Shown piece by piece: positions 1-6,759 of a stretch of 10,377 nucleotides of DNA. Source of the DNA: Pseudomonadota bacterium (GTDB lineage: Bacteria > Myxococcota_A > Polyangia > Polyangiales > Polyangiaceae); the NCBI GenBank assembly GCA_023398955.1, contig JAEWRL010000253.1:1-10377 (forward strand), read 5' to 3'. Below the pieces are notes generated by a model that saw only the letters and a program-made list of their open reading frames with translations, was not told where the DNA came from and searched no databases. The position numbers and the translations under genes were made by a program. The first letter of the stretch is position 1. Each line of letters begins with the position of its first letter.

Positions 1-266
1 TCCGCACAATGGTGCTCCCGCAGATGCTGACGGCTGAGAACTGAAAGCTGATTGCCTGCACCAGTCGGCAACAGCCATCCAAGTCTTGCCAACCCCGCCA
101 TCAATCTGCCCGGTAAGGGACTAACCGACACCCCTCGCCCGGCTTGGCCGGTGCTTGTCCCGGCCTGCTTGCTGACGGGGCGCTGGGGAGCCGAAGAGGC
201 GTCTCCCACGCTGGGCATGCGCCTTGCTTTGCGTTCCTCGTCAATTCTCAGCGAAAGGACGGAGAG
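1..266. other. Gene-free left edge
   Basis: No reading frame here has a plausible start with a ribosome binding site and no protein family is recognisable. The only frames crossing it begin at TTG codons and read out of frame, or as an N-terminal extension, into the lipoprotein gene that starts at 267. The stretch presumably holds that gene's promoter, but I see no convincing -35/-10 pair. Confidence 0.5.
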
Positions 267-815
267 ATGCGTCATTGGATCAAGGTTCCACTTTACACCC
301 TTCTGATCGGTGCGGCTTGTGGTTGCGGCGGCAGCCAGGCTTCCCGTGTCCAGCAAGCCAAGGTCGACGAGGTGGCGGAGAACAGCGACGACCAGATCGA
401 CACGATCGACGACCGACGTGACGAGCGCAACGACGCCATCGAAGAGAGAGCCGATGCTCGGGAGGACATCGCGGACGGCTCCCTCGATGGTGCGTCCGAG
501 GATCGCGCCGAGATCGTCATCGAGACAGAGCGGGATAGAGATCTCTACGCGTCCAATGCCAAGAGTGAGCTGGACAAGCAAGCCGTACGCGTCAACGAGG
601 CAGAGCGAAAGCTAGAGATGAAGGACAAGAACACGGTGAAGCTCGGGCAACAGGTCCAGGCCGCACGCGCGCAGATCGAGATGCTACGGGACGACGTCAG
701 TAAGCTCTCCACCGCGGGCGCGGAGAAGTGGGAGGCGATGACGGAGCGGATCGACGATCGCTTCGAGGACCTCGAGGCCATCGTCGACGCGCTCCAGGAG
801 CGAGCGGATAGCTGA
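267..815 (+). CDS. Coiled-coil lipoprotein, function unknown
   Basis: A 182-residue predicted lipoprotein. I chose the ATG at 267 because purine-rich AAGGA/GGAG sequence (about 254-264) lies just upstream and the product then opens with a normal signal peptide: basic n-region (R2, K6), hydrophobic core (V7-G15) and a Cys-containing end, G15-A16-A17-C18. The lipobox is loose because position -3 is Gly rather than Leu, and C20 is a second candidate. The mature part is extremely charged. Residues 33-90 are rich in D, E and R, and 95-182 are long helix with heptad-like spacing (LDKQ, VNEAERKLE, AQIEMLRDDVSKL, FEDLEAIVDAL), so a coiled coil anchored in an envelope membrane is likely. An in-frame TTG 41 codons upstream would bury the signal and is rejected. 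The next gene is convergent. I recognise no named family. Confidence 0.8.
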   Translation: MRHWIKVPLYTLLIGAACGCGGSQASRVQQAKVDEVAENSDDQIDTIDDRRDERNDAIEERADAREDIADGSLDGASEDRAEIVIETERDRDLYASNAKSELDKQAVRVNEAERKLEMKDKNTVKLGQQVQAARAQIEMLRDDVSKLSTAGAEKWEAMTERIDDRFEDLEAIVDALQERADS

Positions 816-826
816 GCGAAAGGGGA

Positions 827-844
827 GGGCGCGCCGCGGCGCCC
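827..844. terminator. GC hairpin between two convergent genes
   Basis: GGGCGC (827-832) and GCGCCC (839-844) form a perfect 6-bp stem around a 6-base loop. It sits in the 51-bp gap between the stop codons of the two convergent lipoprotein genes, where a bidirectional terminator would be expected. There is no T-tract on either side, so intrinsic termination is uncertain. Confidence 0.3.
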
Positions 845-866
845 GGTCCCGAGGGCACCGCGGCGA

Positions 867-1118
867 TTAGAACTCGTCGTCTATCTCTTCCGCGTCATCG
901 TCACCCGCGCCGCCGATCTCCTCGACGGTGTCCTCGATGGCTTCGCCGGTCTCGTCAGCGGCGGATTCGAGGGTCTCTCCGCCGTCTGCGCCGTCTGCCG
1001 GCACCTCGACCGTAGGCTCTTCGGGAGGGGCTGCGGGGGTAGCAGGCTCTTGGGAATCGCCGCCGCAGGCGGCAAGATGGATCGAGAGGGTTCCAATCAA
1101 CAGCGCTGCGCGTCGCAT
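867..1118 (-). CDS. Small acidic lipoprotein
   Basis: An 83-residue predicted lipoprotein. The start is fixed by a perfect AGGAGG on the minus strand (plus-strand CCTCCT at 1125-1130), 6 bases before the ATG at 1118. A further in-frame ATG at 1136 would place this Shine-Dalgarno inside the gene, so it is rejected. The signal peptide is textbook: MRR n-region, hydrophobic core A4-L15, lipobox L15-A16-A17-C18 and then GGDSQ. The rest is low-complexity: a Pro/Ala/Glu linker (about 24-42), then an Asp/Glu-rich tail (48-83) with almost no basic residues, likely disordered. Such tails can bind divalent cations or basic partners, but no function is established. The gene faces the coiled-coil lipoprotein gene. 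A perfect 10-bp inverted repeat lies 30-53 bp upstream of the start. Confidence 0.8.
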   Translation of the reverse strand: MRRAALLIGTLSIHLAACGGDSQEPATPAAPPEEPTVEVPADGADGGETLESAADETGEAIEDTVEEIGGAGDDDAEEIDDEF

Positions 1119-1147
1119 GAGCGTCCTCCTCGTCATTGGGGTCGTGA

Positions 1148-1171
1148 GGTCACGGTGTACCCACCGTGACC
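1148..1171. promoter_or_regulatory. Perfect 10-bp inverted repeat upstream of lipoprotein gene
   Basis: GGTCACGGTG (1148-1157) and its exact reverse complement CACCGTGACC (1162-1171) are separated by TACC. The element lies 30-53 bp upstream of the ATG at 1118, where an operator or a 5'-leader hairpin would sit. Two 10-bp arms with a 4-base gap suit a dimeric regulator site; as RNA it would be a very stable stem. No regulator is encoded nearby. Confidence 0.45.
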
Positions 1172-1310
1172 GTGATCGTTGCTACTAGTGTGCCCGGAGG
1201 CGTGCTGGGCTGGGTGCACACACGCGCTCGGTGCAAGGTGTCGTTTTGCCCCAGTCCCGCGGCGCCTTTGCTGCGCGACGGCAGCTCCATCGTCGGCGCC
1301 GCACTGGGCG
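1172..1310. other. Short gene-free gap
   Basis: This lies downstream of the osmC-like gene and upstream of the small lipoprotein gene, both on the minus strand. It should hold the lipoprotein promoter and any osmC terminator. A self-complementary CGGCGCCG (1294-1301) is the only local symmetry seen, and it has no T-tract. Confidence 0.4.
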
Positions 1311-1736
1311 CTATTCCAGGCGCGCGGTGACAGACATGTCTACGGATTGGAGTGCCTTCGAGATGGGGCAGCCGGTCTTTGCTTCCTCGGCGTGTTTCTT
1401 GAATGTAGCTTCGTCGACCCCGGGAACCCGCCCGCGCGTCTCCAGCGCTATATGGGTCACGGCGAATCCGTCTCCAGCCTTGTCGAGGCGCACCTTCGCC
1501 GTCGTGTGCACGCTCTCCGCTGGGTGGCCAGCCTGCGCCAGCAGGTGCGAGAGCGCCATGGAGAAGCAGCCGGCGTGGGCTGCGGCCAGGAGTTCCTCAG
1601 GATTCGTGCCCTGCCCCTGCTCGAAACGGGATTCGAACGAATAGCTGCCCTCGAAGGCGCCCGCGCCCACCTTGATGGAACCCTTCCCCTTGGGCAGGTC
1701 TCCTTGCCAGGTCGCCTCAGATGTACGGATCGGCAT
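1311..1736 (-). CDS. osmC: OsmC-family peroxiredoxin
   Basis: A 141-residue OsmC-type thiol peroxidase, matching the usual family length of about 140. These proteins reduce organic hydroperoxides in the cytoplasm with two cysteines. Both are present in their family contexts: C57 in HAGCFSMALS (peroxidatic) and C123 in KTGCPISKAL (resolving). The conserved arginine (R37 in ESRFEQG) and the NPEELLAAA helix with its glutamate pair are also there. The ATG at 1736 is chosen because AAGGAG lies 5 bases upstream (plus-strand 1742-1747) and the protein then begins at the family's normal N-terminus; a longer frame opening with GTG at 1850 adds 38 unrelated residues. The gene follows metZ on the same strand after 114 bp and could be co-transcribed, but the gap is large enough for its own promoter. 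OsmC subtype is more likely than Ohr from the sequence around the second cysteine, though this is judged by eye. Confidence 0.9.
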   Translation of the reverse strand: MPIRTSEATWQGDLPKGKGSIKVGAGAFEGSYSFESRFEQGQGTNPEELLAAAHAGCFSMALSHLLAQAGHPAESVHTTAKVRLDKAGDGFAVTHIALETRGRVPGVDEATFKKHAEEAKTGCPISKALQSVDMSVTARLE

Positions 1737-1850
1737 GTCAGCTCCTTTTCTGTCGTAGGAAAACGTGACCTGACCCATAAGGCTCGTCTCGATGGCAGCA
1801 AGGGCCTGCGGGCTGGCTTCTCGCCCAGTCATCGATGTCCGTGCGGGCAC

Positions 1851-3029
1851 TCAGCGGCTCTCGACAATCGCCCCGTCAATGTCGGCGATGATGTCGTCGA
1901 GGTGCTCGAGCCCGACGCTGACGCGGATCAGACCAGGCGTGATGCCGACGGCGAGGCGCTCCGCTTCCGTGAGCTTGGAATGGGTCGTGCTAGCCGGATG
2001 GGCGACGATGGTCCGGGTGTCTCCCAGATTCGCGGTGAAGGAACACATCCTCACCCCGTTCAGGAACCTCCGCCCGCGCTCGAGGCCGCCAGAGAGCTCG
2101 AAGCTCACCAGGCCGCCCCCGTGGCGCATCTGTCTCTTCGCGATCTCGTATTGAGGGTGCGAGGGGAGGTGAGGGTATTTGACGGCCTCTACCTCCGGTT
2201 GCGCCTCGAGGTGCTTTGCCAAGCCCAAGGCCTGTTCACAATGGCGATCCATGCGGACCGGCAAGGTCTCCAGGCTCTTCGACAGCAGCCAAGCATTGAA
2301 CGGGGAGAGCGCCGGACCGATATGTCGAGCGAGAAAGCGCACCTCCTTCATGAGGTCGCGCGCTCCGACGATGGCGCCACCTAGGACGCGTCCCTGGCCG
2401 TCGATGAACTTCGTTGCAGAGTGCGTGACGAGGTGCGCGCCGTACTGGATGGGTGTCTGCAGGTAAGGGGTCGCGAAGCAGTTGTCGACGTTGAGGAGTA
2501 CGCCCCGCCGCCGCGCCAGCGAGGCGGCCCATTCCAGATCGACGACGTCCAGGCCCGGATTGGAAGGGGACTCGAGGAGCAGCATCTTCGTGTTTGGTTG
2601 AAATGCCGCCTCCCAGCCTCCCGGGTCCGTGATGTCGACGTAGCTGTGGTCGATCCCCCAGCGTGGTAGCAGGTGCGTCAGGATCTGGTGCGTGGAACCG
2701 AAGACGGAGCGGCATGCCACCACGTGATCGCCGGTCTTCAGGAACGCCGCGATACTGACGAAGACGGCCGCCATACCAGTAGCTGTGGCAATGCCGTCTT
2801 CCGCTCCCTCGAGCCGCACCAGCTTGTCGACGAACTCGTCACAGTTCGGGTTCGAGAAGCGGCTGTATACGTTGCCGGTCTGCTCCTCGGCGAAGAGGGC
2901 CCGCGCGTGCTCGGCGTCGTCGAAGAGAAAGCTCGATGTCGCGAAGATCGGCGGACTATGCTCGCGCTGGTCGGTGCACGCCATCCGCGTGCGGACTGCG
3001 ATGGTCTCGAAGTGTTTGAAGTCGGACAC
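1851..3029 (-). CDS. metZ: O-succinylhomoserine sulfhydrylase
   Basis: A 392-residue PLP enzyme of the Cys/Met metabolism (gamma-family) group, full length. MetZ condenses O-succinylhomoserine with sulfide to give homocysteine in methionine synthesis, bypassing cystathionine. Visible landmarks: YSRFSNPN (55-62), whose Tyr and Arg contact the cofactor phosphate of the neighbouring subunit; ATATGMAAV (81-89); D182 in NVDNCFATPYLQ, which pairs with the pyridine nitrogen; Schiff-base lysine K207 in HSATKFIDGQGRVLGG, a form characteristic of MetZ rather than cystathionine gamma-synthase or lyase; and the C-terminal substrate-binding arginine in LIRVSVGLEHLDD (about 369). The start is GTG at 3029. 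Its Shine-Dalgarno is poor (GGAG lies well upstream), but the next Met (residue 16) would cut into the conserved N-terminus. Substrate preference (succinyl versus acetyl ester) cannot be proved from sequence. No S-box or other methionine riboswitch was recognised upstream. Confidence 0.92.
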   Translation of the reverse strand: MSDFKHFETIAVRTRMACTDQREHSPPIFATSSFLFDDAEHARALFAEEQTGNVYSRFSNPNCDEFVDKLVRLEGAEDGIATATGMAAVFVSIAAFLKTGDHVVACRSVFGSTHQILTHLLPRWGIDHSYVDITDPGGWEAAFQPNTKMLLLESPSNPGLDVVDLEWAASLARRRGVLLNVDNCFATPYLQTPIQYGAHLVTHSATKFIDGQGRVLGGAIVGARDLMKEVRFLARHIGPALSPFNAWLLSKSLETLPVRMDRHCEQALGLAKHLEAQPEVEAVKYPHLPSHPQYEIAKRQMRHGGGLVSFELSGGLERGRRFLNGVRMCSFTANLGDTRTIVAHPASTTHSKLTEAERLAVGITPGLIRVSVGLEHLDDIIADIDGAIVESR

Positions 3030-3534
3030 GCGCGGCAGCCTACTCCAGCGGGGCTCCCGGTGCGAACGCGCCCCGGCGCGAACCAGCGATGCCGTTCCCC
3101 ATGGACAGACGAGGCGAAGGCGCGAGGTTCCCGCGCCCCCGAGGCCGGGTACTTAGCGGTCACGGCTCGCCTCGCGCTCCGTTGCGGGACCGCGAGCCAA
3201 GCGGACGCCCAGTCGTCAGGGTCGTGCGGGCAGAGCCGTGGATGGACCGATCGTGCGGTCAGGGGGGTGCTGGGGTGTCCGTTGATGGTGCGAGAATCTT
3301 CCGACAGTGCACGAGTCGAGCATCCTTATCCATGCAGCCGACCTCGGTGGCGCGCGCGCGGCCGCGTCGAGGGTCTCGCGGCAGTTCGTCGCGAGACCAG
3401 CTGGAGCGCTGTGATATGGTGACGTCCCCAGCGCGGGCCGAGCAAACAATGCATGCGCCAAGTTACCGAAGCTGCCCAACAATTCGTCGCTCCACGGGCA
3501 CTCCTGCGCCGACCTCGGAGGGCAACGAGCACCG
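3030..3534. other. Gene-free divergent intergenic region
   Basis: This 505-bp interval separates metZ (minus) from the bactofilin operon (plus) and must hold both promoters. Frames that cross it, such as one from 3089 to 3541 and an antisense one from 3216 to 3551, have arginine/proline-rich compositional translations and no recognisable domain. Symmetry seen: a 9-bp inverted repeat at 3372-3398 and a weaker 7-bp pair, GGCTCGC (3164-3170) with GCGAGCC (3192-3198). I could not place a confident -35/-10 box for either direction. Confidence 0.5.
3372..3398. promoter_or_regulatory. 9-bp inverted repeat ahead of bactofilin operon
   Basis: GGTCTCGCG (3372-3380) and CGCGAGACC (3390-3398) are perfect complements around a 9-base loop. 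The element lies about 137 bp upstream of the operon's first ATG. It could be an operator or a leader-RNA hairpin. A TGTGATATGGT stretch at 3410-3420 resembles an extended -10 element, but no clear -35 accompanies it. Confidence 0.3.
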
Positions 3535-5046
3535 ATGGTGAAGTGTCCCAATTGTAGCTCCGTCAGCTACTATCAGGCTCGCTTCTGCGTACATTGCGGC
3601 GCGCGCCTGCCGTCCCAGAGCGGGGCCGGCAGCCAATCCTCGGCACCCCCTCGCGACCTCGGGGTAGCCACCTCGGCTGGAGCCGGGGAGCACGACCCTG
3701 CCCCGGGAACGAAGCAGACGCTGCCGGGAACCGTGTCTTCCCCCTTTGCCTTTCCGGCTCCAGGCATGTCAGGCGGGGCGCCAGGGAGCTGGTCCTCCGG
3801 TTGGGTTGCTCGGCGTGAGGAAGGGGTGCGGGACGCACAGCACGAGGATGCGCCGGGGCCTGCTCGCGAGGAGCCTGCGCACGACGCCGTTCTGCAGGAC
3901 GAAGACTTCCGTGAAGAGGAGTTCCGCGATGAAGACTTCGAGGATGCCGTCGCTGAAGCCCAGCGGGTGAGCAGCGAGCTCTCGCAGCACGGGACCGCTG
4001 GCAGCGAGGCCCTGGGAGCCGTAGGCGAGCAGGGAGCAGCTTCGGTGCTTGCGCACGACGGGTGGGACGGGCCGCCGCGCGGCGCCCGATCCGCTAGCGA
4101 AGACGAACTGAACGAGGACTTTGACGACCTGATCGGTGTCCCAGAGGCGTGGGACGACTCCACCGCCGCCGACGTCACTGAGGTGCGGAAGCTTTTCGTG
4201 CAGATCGCAGCGGAGCAGGCGCGTCCCCTGCGGGAGTTTCTCGTCGAGCTCAAGCTAGGAGAGGCCTCCAAGGCATGGCTCGATGTGGTGGTGCCGGCAA
4301 CGCGGTCGCTCCGCAAATCGGCCTTCGACATGGGGCTCATCGACCTCTGCCGCGAACTCGACAAGCTGATCCGCGCCATGGAAGGTGCCGAGAAGACAAA
4401 GGGGGCCAAGCTCGACAAGGCCGCAGGCAAGGATATCCTGAGCTCCCACGAGCATCTGAATGCGCTGATGCCATCGGTCTTCGGTATCAGCGAGCAGGCG
4501 GGTCGGCGTGAGCCGATCATCCTGCAGTCGCTCCTGCGTCAGGTGCCCGGGCTGCGAAAGGTTGCCCTCGACAAGCTGTTTGGGGCAGGGCTGACCAGCT
4601 TGGAGATGTACCTCGTGGCGAAGCCTCACGAGCTCGTGGAGACTGCCGGCATCCCGCTCGCGCTCGCCGACCAGATTGTCGACACGTTCGCGCGCTACAA
4701 GCGAGAGATGACCCACATCGCGGCCTCCGCGGGGCGATCGAGCGAGCTCTCGAGGCTATCGCAGCTCGCGTCGTGTCTCGCGGAACAGAACGCGAGCTTC
4801 GAGGCTCTGGCGCGCGACTATGCGCCGCAAGCGCAGCGCCGCAAGCGCGCCCTCCGGCAGGAGCGCGTCGAGACGGTGCTTCAGCTGAACGTGCTGTTGG
4901 CGCGGCTCGGCGCCGTCGAGCTCGTCTCGACCCTAGAACGCCTACCTTTTGCCGACAAGGCGAAGGAGGTCGAGCGCTATCTGCAGGAGACGCAGCTGGC
5001 CGAGGCGCAGCGAATGGCATCCGGCGCGGCCGTGGGGCGCGAGTAA
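3535..5046 (+). CDS. Zinc-ribbon, HPt-like and helix-hairpin-helix multidomain protein
   Basis: A 503-residue cytoplasmic protein, first gene of the bactofilin operon. The ATG at 3535 follows GGAGG (3517-3521) at a slightly long 13-base spacing and opens directly with a zinc ribbon: C4-P-N-C7 and C18-V-H-C21-G. Residues 25-210 are low-complexity, Pro/Ala/Gly-rich then strongly acidic (121-138, many D, E and F), probably disordered. Residues 214-312 are helical and resemble a histidine phosphotransfer bundle: R257-S-L-R-K-S262 sits where HPt proteins carry H-x-L-K-G-S, so the phospho-accepting His is replaced by Arg. Residues 336-385 (VPGLRK...LFGAGLTSLEMYLVAKPHEL...GIPLALADQIV) look like tandem helix-hairpin-helix elements, which bind DNA or proteins. 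Residues 404-495 are again helical. An adaptor or scaffold role with the two downstream beta-helix proteins is inferred. No named family is recognised. The stop is 10 bp before the next start. Confidence 0.85.
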   Translation: MVKCPNCSSVSYYQARFCVHCGARLPSQSGAGSQSSAPPRDLGVATSAGAGEHDPAPGTKQTLPGTVSSPFAFPAPGMSGGAPGSWSSGWVARREEGVRDAQHEDAPGPAREEPAHDAVLQDEDFREEEFRDEDFEDAVAEAQRVSSELSQHGTAGSEALGAVGEQGAASVLAHDGWDGPPRGARSASEDELNEDFDDLIGVPEAWDDSTAADVTEVRKLFVQIAAEQARPLREFLVELKLGEASKAWLDVVVPATRSLRKSAFDMGLIDLCRELDKLIRAMEGAEKTKGAKLDKAAGKDILSSHEHLNALMPSVFGISEQAGRREPIILQSLLRQVPGLRKVALDKLFGAGLTSLEMYLVAKPHELVETAGIPLALADQIVDTFARYKREMTHIAASAGRSSELSRLSQLASCLAEQNASFEALARDYAPQAQRRKRALRQERVETVLQLNVLLARLGAVELVSTLERLPFADKAKEVERYLQETQLAEAQRMASGAAVGRE

Positions 5047-5056
5047 CGAGGAACAC

Positions 5057-6280
5057 ATGGCGGATTTTACGCGAGAACAGGTCATCGAGAGGGTGAAGGC
5101 TCGGCAAGCGTTGGCGCGTGCCGATCTGAGGGGTCTCGACCTCTCCAGAGCCGACTTGCAGGGTGCCGATCTCCGGAGGGCGGACCTCGAAGGCGCCAAC
5201 CTGGAGGGCGCGAATCTCAAGGGCGCCAACCTGAAGAATGCTTCCCTGGGTGAGGCATTCCTCAAAGGCGCGAATCTGAGCCAGGCGACCCTGGACAAGG
5301 CCGATCTGGAAGGCGCCAACCTCGAGGGAGCGGACCTCGATGGAGCCAACCTGAACCGCGCTTCGCTCGAAGCAGCCACCCTGACGAGCGCTGTGCTCAG
5401 GGACGCTCGCCTCACGGGCGCATCCCTGCAGGGGGCCGACTTCGGCGGCGCCGACATGAGGGGGGCCAGCCTTGCTCACGCCGAAATGGAGGAGGCCTAC
5501 CTGGGTGGTGCGAACCTGGGACGCGCGGACCTCACAAGCGCGGATCTGACCGGCGCCAACCTGGAGGAGGCGCAATTGCAGCAGGCGCGTCTCGACGGCG
5601 TGGTGCTCCGCGGCGCCAACGCCCCCGGGGTCGACCTCACTGGCGCCTCGCTCCTCCGCGCGACGCTGACGGACGTGGTCCTGGAGAATGCGCGTCTCTC
5701 CGGGGCGGATCTCCGCTCGGTCAAGCTGGGCGGGGCGCGCCTGAGGGGAGCCGTGTTGACGGGGGCCAAGGTGGCCGCCATCGAGGCGTCGGGCACGCAG
5801 CTCGATGGGATTGTCGCTGACTGGGTCGACGCAAGCCCCGAGGGGACGGGGGCACGTCGCATCGAGGCGCAGCGGGTCGTGGCCGCCCTGCAGGGCTACC
5901 TCGACCCCGACGAGATGTCCGGGCGGCGCTTCTTCGGGCGCGGGGACGTGATGCGCAACGCCTCTCTCGAGTTCGGCGCGAACAGTCGCGTGGAGATCCA
6001 GAGCCGCTTCGAGCACTGCCAAATCACCCTGGGCGAAGGGACAGACTTCGTCGTCGGTGAGGCGGGCGTGCTCGACGACTGCACGATCAAGGGCCCTGGC
6101 TTCATCACCATCCACGGCCAGTTCGTGGAGGGGGCTGCACCAGGCATCAGCGGTCCGCGCCAGGTCGTCGTCAGCGCGCAAGGGGCCGTGACGGGCTCCA
6201 TTCAACAGCTTCCCGATTACAGCAGCTTCGCCTTCGCGCCCGGCTGCTATCTGCGCCTCAAGATCCTGCGGGGCGCGTGA
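5057..6280 (+). CDS. Pentapeptide-repeat protein with bactofilin-like C-terminal domain
   Basis: A 407-residue protein, second gene of the operon. The ATG at 5057 follows a GAGG 5 bases upstream and lies 10 bp after the previous stop, so translation is probably coupled. Residues 21-255 are about 47 consecutive pentapeptides of the form A(D/N)LXX without register breaks (RADLR, GADLD, GANLE and so on), predicting a right-handed quadrilateral beta-helix of 11-12 coils. A helical linker (about 262-284, ARRIEAQRVVAALQGYL) leads to residues 298-407. There, GFITIHGQFVEG (348-359) and QVVVSAQGAVTGSIQ (369-383) resemble rungs of the bactofilin fold, a second beta-helix that polymerises in true bactofilins. 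No signal peptide or membrane helix is seen, so it is likely cytoplasmic. Some pentapeptide proteins mimic DNA and protect gyrase, but nothing here specifically indicates that. With a bactofilin encoded next door, a filament cap or co-polymer role is plausible. Confidence 0.9.
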   Translation: MADFTREQVIERVKARQALARADLRGLDLSRADLQGADLRRADLEGANLEGANLKGANLKNASLGEAFLKGANLSQATLDKADLEGANLEGADLDGANLNRASLEAATLTSAVLRDARLTGASLQGADFGGADMRGASLAHAEMEEAYLGGANLGRADLTSADLTGANLEEAQLQQARLDGVVLRGANAPGVDLTGASLLRATLTDVVLENARLSGADLRSVKLGGARLRGAVLTGAKVAAIEASGTQLDGIVADWVDASPEGTGARRIEAQRVVAALQGYLDPDEMSGRRFFGRGDVMRNASLEFGANSRVEIQSRFEHCQITLGEGTDFVVGEAGVLDDCTIKGPGFITIHGQFVEGAAPGISGPRQVVVSAQGAVTGSIQQLPDYSSFAFAPGCYLRLKILRGA

Positions 6281-6318
6281 GAGCACCTTCACCACACTAC
6301 GCCGAGGTATGGATAATC

Positions 6319-6711
6319 ATGGCTGACCAGAAACAAACACTCGTCGAAGAAGGCACGAGTTTCAAGGGGACGATGACCAGCACCTGCCCCGTGGTCGTCC
6401 GCGGCAGGCTCGAGGGTGACATCGAGACTCCTGCCCTCACTGTCACCGCATCGGGCGCGGTGCATGGACGGGCGAAGGTGGGCAGCCTCTCTTCGGAGGG
6501 TGAAGTCTCCGGCGAGCTCGACGCGGAGACGATAGAGCTCTCCGGCAAGGTTTGTGACAACACGATCATCAAGGCGAGGACCTTGGAGGTGAGGCTGTCT
6601 GCCGAGTCCGGCAAGAAGCAGGTCTTCTTCGGGAACTGTGAGCTCAATGTGGGAGAGCCCCGCAACCCGGAGCAGTCAGCCCGCGCGGCGAGCAGCGACG
6701 ACAGCGAGTGA
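6319..6711 (+). CDS. Bactofilin
   Basis: A 130-residue bactofilin, a bacterial cytoskeletal protein that polymerises without nucleotide into filaments through a right-handed beta-helix core. The core (about 7-110) has the family's repeating hydrophobic/Gly pattern: TLVEEGTSFKGTM, VVVRGRLEGDIE, LTVTASGAVHGRA, LSSEGEVSGELDA and ELSGKVCDNTI. A short polar N-terminus and a disordered charged tail (113-130) flank it, as is usual. The ATG at 6319 follows GAGGT (6304-6308) by 10 bases; a longer frame from 6277 only adds 14 residues immediately after the previous stop codon. It is the third gene of the operon, 38 bp after the pentapeptide gene. In other species bactofilins organise cell-wall enzymes, polarity or chromosome-segregation proteins. 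Which applies here is unknown, and no parABC genes or M23 peptidase are present in the window. Confidence 0.93.
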   Translation: MADQKQTLVEEGTSFKGTMTSTCPVVVRGRLEGDIETPALTVTASGAVHGRAKVGSLSSEGEVSGELDAETIELSGKVCDNTIIKARTLEVRLSAESGKKQVFFGNCELNVGEPRNPEQSARAASSDDSE

Positions 6712-6759
6712 ACGGACAGGGCGGCCTCGTTCCCACGCCTCCAGAACCGTCGTCTCAGG

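Noticed and set aside
1179..2384. 401-codon plus-strand frame opposite metZ and osmC
   Set aside because: It is antisense to two proteins with intact catalytic motifs, and its own product has no domain.
3573..4520. 315-codon antisense frame, Ser/Arg-rich
   Set aside because: Compositional shadow of the acidic, disordered part of the zinc-ribbon protein, which has an intact CxxC pair at its N-terminus on the sense strand.
4517..6295. 592-codon antisense frame opposite the pentapeptide gene
   Set aside because: Its repetitive V-G-A/E-I-R translation is the antisense image of the pentapeptide repeats. The sense strand has the coupled start, ribosome site and clear domains.
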